A stretch of DNA of 64,000 bases from Rhynchopus sp. YZ270_cl-10 (lineage: Eukaryota; Euglenozoa; Diplonemea; Diplonemida; Diplonemidae), in contig OZ037844.1 of assembly GCA_964035575.1 (NCBI GenBank), positions 930,001 to 994,000 on the forward strand, read 5' to 3'. This document shows, piece after piece, positions 32,716-42,482 of this stretch. Position 1 is the first letter of the stretch. The number at the start of each line of letters is the position of its first letter. The position numbers and the translations under genes were made by a program. Below the pieces are notes generated by a model, which searched no databases, was not told the origin of the DNA, and saw only the letters and a program-made list of their open reading frames with translations.

Positions 32716-33873
32716 ATGGGACGCACACCGAAGGAGATCAAAAAACGACCAGCCGACTTGGCGGAGCATGCAAGAACTGTGTTAGAGGACTCCCTCCCCC
32801 CACAAAGCGCAAAGCAGTACAACGCCGAGTGGGAAAAATTTTGCGCGTACAACAAAATCAAGGCGACGAGGAAGCAGAAGCCCAGCTGCGAGATGTTCAC
32901 GTCCTACTTCGCCTCCCTCAACGATGCTGGAATGGCACCGGCAAGCATTTGGACAGCCTATTCAAAATTGAATGGCATTCTCCGCACCCGTTACGCAGGT
33001 AAACTCCAGGATTGGCCCCAACTCACCACCCTCCTCAAGAGCTATGCAGCAGGAAGCACCACGAAGCAGTCCTCTATCTTCACTTCAGGTGAAATGAACA
33101 GGTTTGTCTCTGAGGAGTCCGATGACACGTATCACCTCGTGCGCCAGTGCTACGCTGCAGTGGGATACACCGGAGGACTGAGAGCAGTTGAAGCTCACGG
33201 ATTGAAGTACGGAAACGTTGTCGACTTGAGTGACAGCCATGATGGGGAACTTATTTTCAAGGTGACGTTTCGTCGTGGCAAGGTGAGGGGTGCTGAGGAA
33301 AAGAACGACTTTTACATCATGGGAGAGTACGCCACTGCAGTGAAGCAGTGCAGAGATTCGCTCGCTGCCTTCAACAAGGTTCCAAGGGACAGTGAGCCTT
33401 TTTTTTTAACAGGTGTGTCCGGCCTCGGCTGGAGAAAGTCGGTCGTGGGCATTCATACCTTGTACGCAATTCCAAAATACCAAGCTGACCACCTCAAACT
33501 ACCCAATGCAGCTACATACACGGGGCACTGTTATCGCCGTAGTGCTGCGCAATACCTCGTTGACAGCGGACTCTCAACAGAGGGGATGAAACGGAACTTC
33601 GGCTGGAAAAGTGAATCCATGGTGAATCGCTATACGGCGCGTTCGAGCCGTGCCCAACGCGAAGTCTCCTCTCTTTTTGTGAGGCAGCCAGGTCTTTCTG
33701 TGGCTCCAAGTCCTCTCGAGGTGCCTACCCAAGTCTCTCCAAGCTCTGCTGTGGTGCCAACTCAAGTCTCTCCAAGCCCTGCTGTGGTGCCAACTCAAGT
33801 CTCTCCAAGCCCTGCTGTGGTGCCAACTCAAGTCCACAAGGTGGAAATCTCGATCACCGTGAAGAACAGCTAA
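32716..33873 (+). CDS. tyrosine recombinase of a DIRS- or Crypton-like element
   Basis: 385 residues from ATG at 32716 to TAA. A helical core-binding domain (about 15-125) precedes the catalytic domain. The family tetrad pattern is visible: Arg in GGLRAVEAHGL, Lys in FRRGKVRG, His-x2-Arg in TGHCYRRSAAQ, and the C-terminal GWKSESMVNRY with the nucleophile tyrosine. Such enzymes join circular DNA intermediates to the genome without target duplication. After the domain, four units of VPTQVSPSPAV (33-bp DNA repeats at about 33717-33835) make a flexible tail. The frame looks whole. It faces the RT-RNase H gene across 1.6 kb, and I infer one DIRS-like retroelement; a separate Crypton is the alternative. 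Confidence 0.8.
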   Translation: MGRTPKEIKKRPADLAEHARTVLEDSLPPQSAKQYNAEWEKFCAYNKIKATRKQKPSCEMFTSYFASLNDAGMAPASIWTAYSKLNGILRTRYAGKLQDWPQLTTLLKSYAAGSTTKQSSIFTSGEMNRFVSEESDDTYHLVRQCYAAVGYTGGLRAVEAHGLKYGNVVDLSDSHDGELIFKVTFRRGKVRGAEEKNDFYIMGEYATAVKQCRDSLAAFNKVPRDSEPFFLTGVSGLGWRKSVVGIHTLYAIPKYQADHLKLPNAATYTGHCYRRSAAQYLVDSGLSTEGMKRNFGWKSESMVNRYTARSSRAQREVSSLFVRQPGLSVAPSPLEVPTQVSPSSAVVPTQVSPSPAVVPTQVSPSPAVVPTQVHKVEISITVKNS

Positions 33874-34084
33874 TGACGAGACACAGAAAAAAGACAAAAC
33901 CATCAATAAATGCAAAAAAGTAAACAGCAACATCATCACAAAAATAAAGTATACCCACCCTCTCCCATTTTGTGTACAAGCAGTCACACGAACCCGTAAA
34001 CCCCTACACCAACAGGAACAACGACACACTAGTACACATATTCGGGGTACAATGATTATTTTCCACTTATACTTTCTCAATGTA

Positions 34085-34250
34085 AAATAAAACTCTGTAT
34101 AAAATAAAAATCAGGCCAGATTTTCCTTGTGAAGGTGTTTTTTCACTCGTTTCTAATACTGCACTCGCTGCGCTCGTGCAGTATAATCACTCGTGAAAAA
34201 ACACCTCCACGCGTAAAATCAGGCTATCTGATTTTTATTTAATAAATAGC
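34085..34250. repeat. foldback repeat next to AATAAATAGCTA
   Basis: A palindrome at 34131-34212 (GGTGTTTTTTCACTCG and its complement, with an inner ACTGCACTCG hairpin), followed by AATAAATAGCTA. Same design as 50313-50420. Confidence 0.6.
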
Positions 34251-34291
34251 TAATACCAACTGATCTGTCTTTACTACTCTACTACTATGTC

Positions 34292-34309
34292 TTTTTTCGT
34301 TGACCGCAG
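34292..34309. repeat. 18-bp direct repeat flanking the RT-RNase H part (left)
   Basis: TTTTTCGTTGACCGCAGC is repeated exactly at 37379-37396. The pair brackets the 90-bp tandem repeats and the RT gene and may be part of the element's terminal direct repeats. Confidence 0.5.
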
Positions 34310-34979
34310 CATGACCCAAAGGGACCGCGCAGCGGAATAGTAGCATAGTACGGAGTTAAACGGGGAAGAAAAAAGGGGGGAAACGGTAGGAAAAGAAAGA
34401 AAAACGGTAAACACAGCACCGAGCAAGCCAGCACTCACAGAAAGAAATCGTGTTGATATCCATTCGCCGTCTCGAAGACAGTGGATAAGGGGGGGCCGTA
34501 AGCGCAAGGAGTGCCAAGCATAGTCAGCACACCCCATACAGGGGAACACATTTCAAACAAAAATAAAAGCGCATGGTGCACGAAGCAGAGTCAGTACCAT
34601 CAAACGGGAGAGCAAAAAATAGGAAAACGGTGTCAGTGATAAGCAGGGACTACAAAAACCAGCACGGGCGGACCCACCACCGAAACGACAATCTTCCGCG
34701 AGAGTCGCCTCTCCAAACTACTGGGCAGCGGACGTTCGTGAAGCAGGGAGGCGTGGTACTAAAACGTGTCCTCAACCGCGTATAGCGGGGCTCGTGGCCA
34801 TCAGAACAACCCGCCCTTGGCAGGAAAATACCACGTACACAACGCAAGAAAACAGAACGCGCACGCACAATACGAGGACAAGCTCCTCAAAGAAAAACCA
34901 GTCGTCCCGCGACAGGCCCACACAGACCACCATTGAACCCTAGGTGATGAAAAAATAAAACAAACACTAAACACTCCTA
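34310..34979. other. non-coding, within the putative DIRS-like element
   Basis: No supported gene. It includes a first diverged unit of the downstream tandem repeat (34571-34600, CATGGTGCACGAAGCAGAGT). Confidence 0.35.
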
Positions 34980-35440
34980 CGACGCACTGTGAGCGGGAAG
35001 GCAAACAATAAAATGCATGGGGCACTAAGCATAGTCAGCACGCACCAGCGATGAAATGTTGATGAACAAGAAACACCCCTTCGTCGCTCCTCGAGCAGGA
35101 AGGTAAAATAAAATGCATGGGGCACCAAGCAGAGTCAGCACGCACCAGCGATAAAGTGTTGATGAACATTGACACCCCTTCAGGGGAAAAAGTAAAAAGC
35201 ACAAGGGGCACCAAGCAGAGTCAGCACGCTCCAAGCGAGAAAATGATAACAATAACAAAACCCTTCGTCGTTCCGTGAGCGGGAAGGTAAAATAAAATGC
35301 ATGGGGCACCAAGCAGAGTCAGCACGCACCAGCGATAAAATGTTGATGAACAATAAACATCCCTTCGTCGCCCCGTGGGCAGGGGAAAAATATAAAAACT
35401 CATGGGGCACTGAGCAAAGCCAGCACGCGCCATAACAAAC
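34980..35440. repeat. about five tandem units of about 90 bp downstream of the RT gene
   Basis: Units repeat CATGGGGCACCAAGCAGAGT, CAGCACGCACCAGCGATAAA, CCCTTCGTCG and GGCAGG/GCGGGAAGG. The first and fourth are the most alike. They lie just past the 3' end of the RT-RNase H gene. Confidence 0.8.
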
Positions 35441-35447
35441 AAAACAA

Positions 35448-37352
35448 TTATTGACAAAACATTGCCTCCACACTCTCGTATTCTTTGAGCACAGGGGGGA
35501 GTGACACCATCGTGGGGGCCACCGTCCCGCGAGTGAACTCGTCAGCACGTTGACTTAAAGTGTCCACCCACGTGGCGGATACACACATGTTTGCTGTCTT
35601 TGCAGTGTCAAAAATCGCACACAGCAGCTCGTTAGCTAGATAATTCTTGCTGTGACCTTTGTTTATAGCTGCCACTGCAGCGGCGTTGTCGACCTGAAGA
35701 GACACTTCATGATTAGGGTGGTTTGCGGCCGCTAACCGAACGGCTAGCCAAGCAGCGTATAGCTCTTTCAGGTATATGTGATGTTTCTCAGGATCTGGAA
35801 ACACACCCTGAACAACAGGTTCGAAAAACTCAGATTCTATTAAAGCAGCCCACTCGCGGTCCGAGGCATCTGACCAAGTCACCACGGTGGGTCTCTCTGG
35901 TTGGTCTACAATCCAGTCATTACAACGCATCACAGACACTATGCCTGTGAATTCTGAGATAACAGATGGGGGGATAAAAAGTTGAACATCCCACTTTTGT
36001 GGGTCAATAGCAAGTAAAGACGCGGTACGCCGCAGAAAAGAAAGAGAATCACGGTAATAACACAAATTCCGTTTGGTACAATACAAAAACCACACGAAAC
36101 CTCCCAATACTTTGTAGAAATCCCGGGCAGTGCAGTCGTCTTTCAACACCGCACTGAGAACGGGGGATTCCACACACTTCTCAATCCAGTCAGGGGCAGC
36201 ACGGTACCGTCTTGGGGAACTCGCCAAGTCAAACTCCAGGCCCAAAGCGCAAAAGTTCGTCCTAGGCACTCCCTCTCCCTCGTCGTCATTCAGCTCGGCA
36301 CCGACACGTTCAGCGCGTCGGAGGAACGAAGAGTAGCGCCTCTCTGCCTCCTGCAAGGTATTGCCCACGACAAAGAAGTTGTCCACCCAAGGTATCCCTT
36401 CATCCTCTGGCAGCAACACCATAGCCGAGCGGTGCGCGATGCACGGCGCCCAACTCCACCCCATGCACAGCACGTTGAGCTTTGCCCTCACAAAGGGTCC
36501 GCGTGCACCTGCCAGGTTCACTCCAAAGAAATCGTCCACACCATCTGCCAGCGGAAACTGGTAAAACCAGCTCCGCCCATCAGCTTGCACCACGTACGCA
36601 CTGTCCAGAAACCTCTTCACTACCTTATGTATGGAAGGTAGATACATGGGAGGGGGGTCACGCATCAGGCGGTTCAGCTTCCGACCGTCGCAGACCAGCC
36701 TCAGTCCCCGCACCTTCTTCGGCACGGTGAAGGCGGGAAGTATCACCTTCTGCTCGCCAGACCGAGACATCACACCCCACTTCTGCAGCTTCCCCCAGTG
36801 GCGCAGCATATGCCTGGAAGTCCCTCTCTTTACCGGGACTGACGACTCCAGGACTTTTCGGCCCTCCTCGGTGAGGGCTGCCGTGAAGGCTTCGGGGGAC
36901 CGGATCACGTCGAGGACTCCTGTCAGAAGACCTTGAGAGTCCATCGCCGTTAGGGCATCCAGGTCCAACCTAGCACGGGAGATCTCCGCCAGCTCCCCCT
37001 CAGCGCGTTCGGCGGGAGCAGACACAAAGCGGCGATCCAAAACAATCGTTGCCTCCCCGTACAGGAGCACAACATCAGGCCCATCGTCCTCCTCCGTCCT
37101 CCTCGGGAGCGCGGGCGGTGGTGGAGGCGCGTACATCTTCGGCGGCGCTCCGAATGTCGGGAAAGCAGGACGCAATGGTGGTGCACGCGCTCTTCTCCAG
37201 CGTCGTACCCACACACAGGGCCTCAAGCCACACTGCAGCGGAGGGTGCGTCAGCGAGGGCCCAACTGCTCCTGCGACGCACTGCACGACGGCAACCCGTG
37301 CTCCTCCTCGTCCCCTGCCACCCCGCGCACGAGTCCTACTCCTCCGTGCCAT
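35448..37352 (-). CDS. reverse transcriptase-RNase H of a DIRS-like retroelement
   Basis: 634 residues from ATG at 37352. An Arg-rich N-terminus (about 1-130) precedes the RT domain (about 190-400; FTVPKKVRGLRLVCDGRKLN, YVVQADGRSWFYQFPL, LCMGWSWAPCIAHRS). RNase H follows (about 490-620; VTWSDASDREW, LKELYAAWLAV, LQVDNAAAVAAINKG, ending LSQRADEFTRG). This RT-RNase H order and RNase H wording are typical of tyrosine-recombinase retroelements (DIRS, Ngaro, VIPER). No integrase or protease is seen. The frame looks open throughout. The recombinase gene at 32716-33873 lies on the opposite strand, tail to tail. Confidence 0.8.
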   Translation of the reverse strand: MARRSRTRARGGRGRGGARVAVVQCVAGAVGPSLTHPPLQCGLRPCVWVRRWRRARAPPLRPAFPTFGAPPKMYAPPPPPALPRRTEEDDGPDVVLLYGEATIVLDRRFVSAPAERAEGELAEISRARLDLDALTAMDSQGLLTGVLDVIRSPEAFTAALTEEGRKVLESSVPVKRGTSRHMLRHWGKLQKWGVMSRSGEQKVILPAFTVPKKVRGLRLVCDGRKLNRLMRDPPPMYLPSIHKVVKRFLDSAYVVQADGRSWFYQFPLADGVDDFFGVNLAGARGPFVRAKLNVLCMGWSWAPCIAHRSAMVLLPEDEGIPWVDNFFVVGNTLQEAERRYSSFLRRAERVGAELNDDEGEGVPRTNFCALGLEFDLASSPRRYRAAPDWIEKCVESPVLSAVLKDDCTARDFYKVLGGFVWFLYCTKRNLCYYRDSLSFLRRTASLLAIDPQKWDVQLFIPPSVISEFTGIVSVMRCNDWIVDQPERPTVVTWSDASDREWAALIESEFFEPVVQGVFPDPEKHHIYLKELYAAWLAVRLAAANHPNHEVSLQVDNAAAVAAINKGHSKNYLANELLCAIFDTAKTANMCVSATWVDTLSQRADEFTRGTVAPTMVSLPPVLKEYESVEAMFCQ

Positions 37353-37378
37353 ATTTATTCGGTAACGAAGTTAAAAAA

Positions 37379-37396
37379 TTTTTCGTTGACCGCAGC
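37379..37396. repeat. 18-bp direct repeat flanking the RT-RNase H part (right)
   Basis: Exact copy of 34292-34309; a similar word (GTTGACCACAGCCATTTA) lies at 9159-9176. Confidence 0.5.
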
Positions 37397-37539
37397 CATT
37401 TAGGCTCTTTGCCTATGACGCACATGATAATGGATGAGGGGGAGGATTCAAAAGGAAAAAGCGTAAAGACAGATCTATCGTTGGTTTTAAATATGTTTAG
37501 TTTCCAATCACACTTCGTGTGTGCAAAAAAAAAAAAAAA

Positions 37540-38356
37540 CACGGTATGGTCGCGATCGCGCGCCATGAGACTGCGATCGCGCGCGATCTGGGGAAAATCG
37601 CGATCGCGCAAAAAATAGCGCGATCGCGTGCGATCGCGCGATCGCTCGACGGTGAACCCAACGTGCCTTCGCTGGTTATTGCCTCATAGGGAAAAGGACT
37701 CTCAATTTTTATTTTTTTGCCCTATGTAGGCCTAATTTCGACGATTTGAGGCCATTGAAAGCAAAATTTGGCACTTTTGAGCTTCTGTGGGGGTCTAAAA
37801 CGCGGGTTTCCGCAGCCGATTTTTCGTGGTTTTTACCAAAGACAAGTCGATTTTTGACCAATTTTTCACAAAAAAAAAAAAAAATTTTTTTTTTTTGTGA
37901 AGGAAATCGCTCAGAAAATTGGCTATGTACGTGTTCTAGCTACTACATACACCGGTATGACCAAAATGACCGTATTTTGGCTGAAATTTCGACTTGACAA
38001 TTTTTTTCTCGATTTGGTCAATCCAAGGTTTTCTTGAATGGTACTTTAACTTAAGCGATACTTCGTTATGTCATTGGGGGGGACCCTTGACTCTGGCACT
38101 CTGGGTGTACCTGTGTACCTGTGTACCCCAGTGCCAGAGTCAGGCGCAGGCCACCGTGTATCGCTCTTTGGTTTTTTTTGCCCACAAAAATTTTTTTTTC
38201 CTGCACAAAAAAAAATTTTCCCCCACAAAAAAATTTTTTCCCCAGGGCGATCGCGCGCGATCGCCACTTTTTCGTGTGTGCGATCGCGACAATTTTTGCG
38301 CGATCGCGATCGCGTGCGATCGCGGTCTCATGGCGCGCGATCGCCACCATACCGTG
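37540..38356. mobile_element. 817-bp TIR element loaded with GCGATCGC octamers
   Basis: The ends CACGGTATGGT(C/G)GCGATCGC are inverted copies at 37540 and 38356, both abutting long A-runs. Thirteen GCGATCGC octamers, some overlapping, sit in the two sub-terminal regions (37549-37645 and 38247-38345). The centre carries repeat D sequence (about 37740-38040). No coding capacity. Confidence 0.8.
38089..38145. repeat. hairpin with a nascent GTACCTGT repeat in its loop
   Basis: TGACTCTGGCACTCTGGG pairs with CCCAGTGCCAGAGTCA; the loop holds two and a half GTACCTGT units, the same unit expanded to about 48 copies at 44826-45207. Confidence 0.7.
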
Positions 38357-38439
38357 AAAAAAAAAAAAAAAAAAAAAAAGCGTTGCGATATCGTTGGCCT
38401 GTACCAGCTACGTTACGCGCAGGAGATGAATAACATTAG

Positions 38440-38790
38440 TTATTTCGTTTATCGTGTGGAGCAAAGAACCCCAAAGAAAACATGCAAGACGAATGTACCT
38501 CATTGTGCACACACATCTTACCAAACAAAAATAGGGATGGACAACATACGTTGCCTTCTTTTCTCCCTTTTTTGCAAGTGTCTCGTTTTCAAGATCGGAA
38601 CCTGCAGCGTCTTTTCCAGAGTGCTGACGAGCTCGACACAGGGTATGATGGGTATAGCTGGAAGAAACATAAAAGAACAGACACTTAAAATATGTGAAGG
38701 AAAACAAAGTGAGAAAAAGGCGCACTTCAGCACAGTGCCTGAAAGGAACTGTCTCTGCTGCATCTTCACAGTGACCATGAATGCTGCCTG
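38440..38790. repeat. dispersed repeat F, copy 2
   Basis: Matches 8820-9075 and 59390-59740 (ATGCAAGACGAATGTACCTC, CAACATACGTTGCCTTCTTT). Confidence 0.75.
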
Positions 38791-38985
38791 AGTTATAAAA
38801 ATTGACCCATTGAGCTACGTTAAAGACAGTTCAGACCCACAAGGTTTGCATTTTGGACAGTTCAGCACGGCAACATTGAAAGCTTCTCAGGACAGTGAAA
38901 GAAAGCACGAAAAAGCGGAAAGTTGACGCAATCCCATCACCAAATAGCAGCCTGTGGATGGCGACATGTTCTGCCTGTTGCAGTG

Positions 38986-41232
38986 TCAGGAGCATGTTGA
39001 TTCGGATGCGAAGCAGCGGCGTGGGCGGCTGGGGGTGCTGGTGTGGGTCACTTCGAGGACGTTGTCGTGTCTGTTGCTGCCGTACTCGTACACACCGACT
39101 GTGGTGCTGGGCTTCATGATCTCCGCAAGAGATGCTGGCAGCGACGTGCCCATCGGCGGTGCGTACAGGAACACCTTTGCCAGGGACACAGCCTCTTCGC
39201 ACAGCGCCCAGCTGCGCTGCACAGACGGCCCCATCACCGTCAGGAAGCGCTGTGTGCGTGACCCCACGTCGCCGTGTTCTGTTGGCCCACTCGCAAGACC
39301 CGCACCCGCAAGTGCCGTCCTGCTGTGGACACGTTCCATAAAGTGCACAGCGTTCTCAGCATGTGCCTGTGTCGCACGAGCAAGGTTCCACCCAACACAC
39401 ACACGGCTCCCCAGCAGCGACACCAATGTACCCCCACTCTGGTCCAACGCAGTCATCAGGACCGACATCACATTGCTCATGTCCTGCAACGCTCCCCCAC
39501 ACTCATCCGCACGCACAACCACCTCCACCTCCAACACACCCACAGTCGCAACAGCAGACACACGTGTTCGTGCAAGTGTCTCACACATACTGTGCGCCAC
39601 CTCACCGTCAGTCGTGTAACGCATGGTGCTCTTCATAAACGGCAGCAGTGGCATCGTCTCAGGCTGGAGCGGGTCAAACCTCCTCTCTGCAAGCGAAGGT
39701 GGCCACACACAGCACACAAGCACAGGCTCTGCCACACCCTTCAGCTCAAGTGCCTCTGCCGCGCCTGCCACCCCCACACAGCCGCCACAGTGCTGCTCCC
39801 ACAGGTCCGCAGGCACAGCAACAGCACCCGGTGTGCACGTGCTCTCGATGCGTGCTGCCACGTTCACAGTGTGGCCGAAGTAGTCAGTCCGTCCCGTCAG
39901 TGCGTTCTGCTCCGCAGCCACAGGGCCGCTGTTCACACCAATGCGCACCGTGAGCCCACCCCACAGGTTGCCACGTTCAGCACAGATCGGCACCTCCATC
40001 AACGACGCAGGCCAGTCCGCAGCACGGAGCATCTCGTGCACATTCAGCCCAAAGTCAACACCTTCTTGCGTGGTCTCGAAGGCAACCATGAAGGCGTCAC
40101 CGATTGTCTTCACCTCGTAGCCACTAAACATCTGCATCGCAGTCCGCATCACCGAGTTGTGGATCCACAGCCCATCCCGCATCCCGTCAGGTGCGCCTTC
40201 CCAGATCGACGTGGACGAGCGGATGTCTGTGAACACCACCGTCACTTCCTCGCTGTGTGCACCAGGTGCCGACACAACGCTCTGGACAGACATCTGGTCG
40301 TCTCTGTCGAACAGTGCAGCAGGGAGGTAGGGGCGGTAACGCCGCAGGTTCAGCTCCATCGTCTCGAGTGTTGCATGCATCTCAGGGGGCAGCAGCACCT
40401 TGCGTGCATCCAGCATGCGTGCCACACCGTCCACGTCGTACTTCGCCAACAGCGCTGTGATCTCCTGCACTGCACTGATGGTGCGCTGCATGGCCGCCTG
40501 CTCCTTCATCACTGTCGTTGCAAACCCTCGTGTGATGACAAAGTCCATCAAAAATACACACAAGGACAGGGCTATGTTGGTTGGCGGGAAAGGCACAGCG
40601 CATGGCAGAGTGTCGCACGCCAGCATGTCCTCGTAGTACTCACGCCTCACCTCCTGCGTGCCAAAACCTGGAATGTCAAGAAGCCCAAAACGGAAGCTCT
40701 CCTCGACTGCGATTGTCACGAGGTACACCACTGTGAAGGCCACCAACCCGAAGGTGTACTTCGTGGGCGTTTGCAGCACCAGCATCTCGTCAATCACGAC
40801 CACGAGCAACGGCCATCCTGGGTTGCCAATGCTCCGTCCGGAAAGGTCGTACACGAACACGCCAAGTGCCTGGGCCAAAAGCATGGTCACAACAAGCGGA
40901 ACGGGCATCTGCTTCTTGAAGGATATCAAGAATACAAAAGCAGCATTCATAATCGTAAATAGCACACCTGCCACGTAAAAGGACGGCACGTCATTCGCTG
41001 TCTCGTAGATGGACAAAAAATTCAGCACATTCCCAAATAAGCCAACAGTCGAAGAGACAAAAATGATTTTGCGTCCCGACTGTGCTTGTTTCCCCAGCGT
41101 CCCGTCCACTGAGATCATGTTCTTAAACCAATCCATGCTCGCCATCTTCATCTTCGCCATGTGGTTGTGTTCCTCCCTAGTTGGGGTGGGGTGTATCAAA
41201 AGGGGTGGGGAAGCGTAGGACTCATCAGACAT
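38986..41232 (-). CDS. membrane adenylate cyclase, copy 3
   Basis: 748 residues; all catalytic residues of the first cyclase domain are kept. The membrane half differs strongly from copies 1 and 2: VGLFGNVLNFLSIYE, MNAAFVFLISFKKQMPVPL and MLLAQALGVFVYDLSG. By hand count about 37 of 84 residues differ from copy 1 across residues 57-140, against about 20 over the last 500. It shares HATLETMELNL and SEEVTVVF with copy 5. The 3' flank from 38862 (CACGGCAACAT) is shared with copy 5 and not with copies 1 and 2. Confidence 0.9.
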   Translation of the reverse strand: MSDESYASPPLLIHPTPTREEHNHMAKMKMASMDWFKNMISVDGTLGKQAQSGRKIIFVSSTVGLFGNVLNFLSIYETANDVPSFYVAGVLFTIMNAAFVFLISFKKQMPVPLVVTMLLAQALGVFVYDLSGRSIGNPGWPLLVVVIDEMLVLQTPTKYTFGLVAFTVVYLVTIAVEESFRFGLLDIPGFGTQEVRREYYEDMLACDTLPCAVPFPPTNIALSLCVFLMDFVITRGFATTVMKEQAAMQRTISAVQEITALLAKYDVDGVARMLDARKVLLPPEMHATLETMELNLRRYRPYLPAALFDRDDQMSVQSVVSAPGAHSEEVTVVFTDIRSSTSIWEGAPDGMRDGLWIHNSVMRTAMQMFSGYEVKTIGDAFMVAFETTQEGVDFGLNVHEMLRAADWPASLMEVPICAERGNLWGGLTVRIGVNSGPVAAEQNALTGRTDYFGHTVNVAARIESTCTPGAVAVPADLWEQHCGGCVGVAGAAEALELKGVAEPVLVCCVWPPSLAERRFDPLQPETMPLLPFMKSTMRYTTDGEVAHSMCETLARTRVSAVATVGVLEVEVVVRADECGGALQDMSNVMSVLMTALDQSGGTLVSLLGSRVCVGWNLARATQAHAENAVHFMERVHSRTALAGAGLASGPTEHGDVGSRTQRFLTVMGPSVQRSWALCEEAVSLAKVFLYAPPMGTSLPASLAEIMKPSTTVGVYEYGSNRHDNVLEVTHTSTPSRPRRCFASESTCS

Positions 41233-41577
41233 CTTCTTGCTGTCTGCGACACGCATGCTCGGACACCTTCGTCGCCACTCATCAGCAGCGAAGGCTGAAG
41301 GGTGTTGACATAGTATCAGGTGCCCACAGGGAGAGACAGAAACGACACCTTCGTGAGTTCATATGAAAAACAGTTTCTTTTTTTTCTACGTGGATGCGAT
41401 ATGTATTGAAGTGAAGTAAGGGGTACAGAGAGAGAGAGAGAGGTACAAGAGAGATCAAGAACGTTGACTTGACATACACAGCCTCTCGTGGCAGTGTATA
41501 CCTAAAGACAGCGCGAAGGATGAATGTCCTCACTGACATATTTTACTGAATTGTTGATGTGACATGAAACATCGGTG
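41233..41577 (-). promoter_or_regulatory. conserved upstream region of cyclase copy 3
   Basis: Same region as upstream of copies 1 and 2, ending at AAACATCGGTG where unrelated sequence begins. Confidence 0.5.
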
Positions 41578-41768
41578 ACTCAAGATTTTTGATAAAAAGA
41601 GTGAAATACAAAAACAATCGCGTGTGGAAGAAAAAAGAAGAAAATATTTGTGTTACATTTTTCCAGCGTTTTCTGCACAGTCGAATCCTTATTTTCTGTG
41701 TCGTGTAGGATTTTGCCTGGGTACCTAGGTACCTGGGTATCAGTGTACAGTGTCTAAAACCATGAAAT

Positions 41769-42192
41769 TGGTGCTTCCCGGGGGGTATGCATTTCACAAA
41801 TTTTCAATTCAATTCACAACTTTTCACAACTTTTCACCACCCTTTTTTTCTTCGTTGGTGAAGCTTTAAAATGCCGACATTTGCATTTCCGGAATCCGTC
41901 CGGCCAGTGGTGGGGTCAATTTGCCGAAATGGACAAGTTCTCGTGATTTCCGCACAGTACACAGTACACAGGTACACCACATCACGTTCTATCTTGTGAA
42001 TCCCAGCATACCCCTCAATGGGTGGGTCACCACCCAACCCAAAAAAAAACCCCCCCAAAAAAAAAAAAAAATCAATTCACAATTTTTCACCAGCCTTCAC
42101 AATTTTATAGCGGTTTTCGTGTTGTGAAAACTTGTGAAAACTTGTCACATTTTGTGAAAAATTGTGAAATGCATACCCCCCGGGAAGCACCA
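41769..42192. mobile_element. complete GTAC-seed TIR element with GAAAT target duplication
   Basis: 424 bp with TIRs TGGTGCTTCCCGGGGGGTAT at both ends and an exact GAAAT duplication (41764-41768 and 42193-42197). Inside: TTCACAA-rich arms, the conserved block (41871-41957, inverted relative to 55946-56048), then three seed units (ACAGTACACAGTACACAGGT). No gene. Confidence 0.85.
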
Positions 42193-42482
42193 GAAATAGT
42201 GTATTTCTGTGATCCAAACACTGGAAAAATGTAACAAAGCACTGTTTTCCCCTCGAGAACAGCCGTTTTCTCTCGAGAAAAAATAGCTATTTCTGATTGA
42301 AAGTGGCGTTTACGTTTTGGGTACGGGTCGGAAAATAAAATCTGTTCGATAAAAGAAACGCGAGCTTATTGCGTTATCTTGTTCAGACAAAAAGAGTAGA
42401 AGAGATGTGAGACAGTGAAATGATTCGCAATACAATTGTGTAATTGTGTTTAGTCTACCAAAAGACTGAAGGGTAGCACACT

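Noticed and set aside
37540-38356. Transfer from a cyanobacterium, because of the GCGATCGC octamers
   Set aside because: The octamers are arranged as inverted ends of a non-coding element with eukaryote-specific repeat D inside; no bacterial gene is present.
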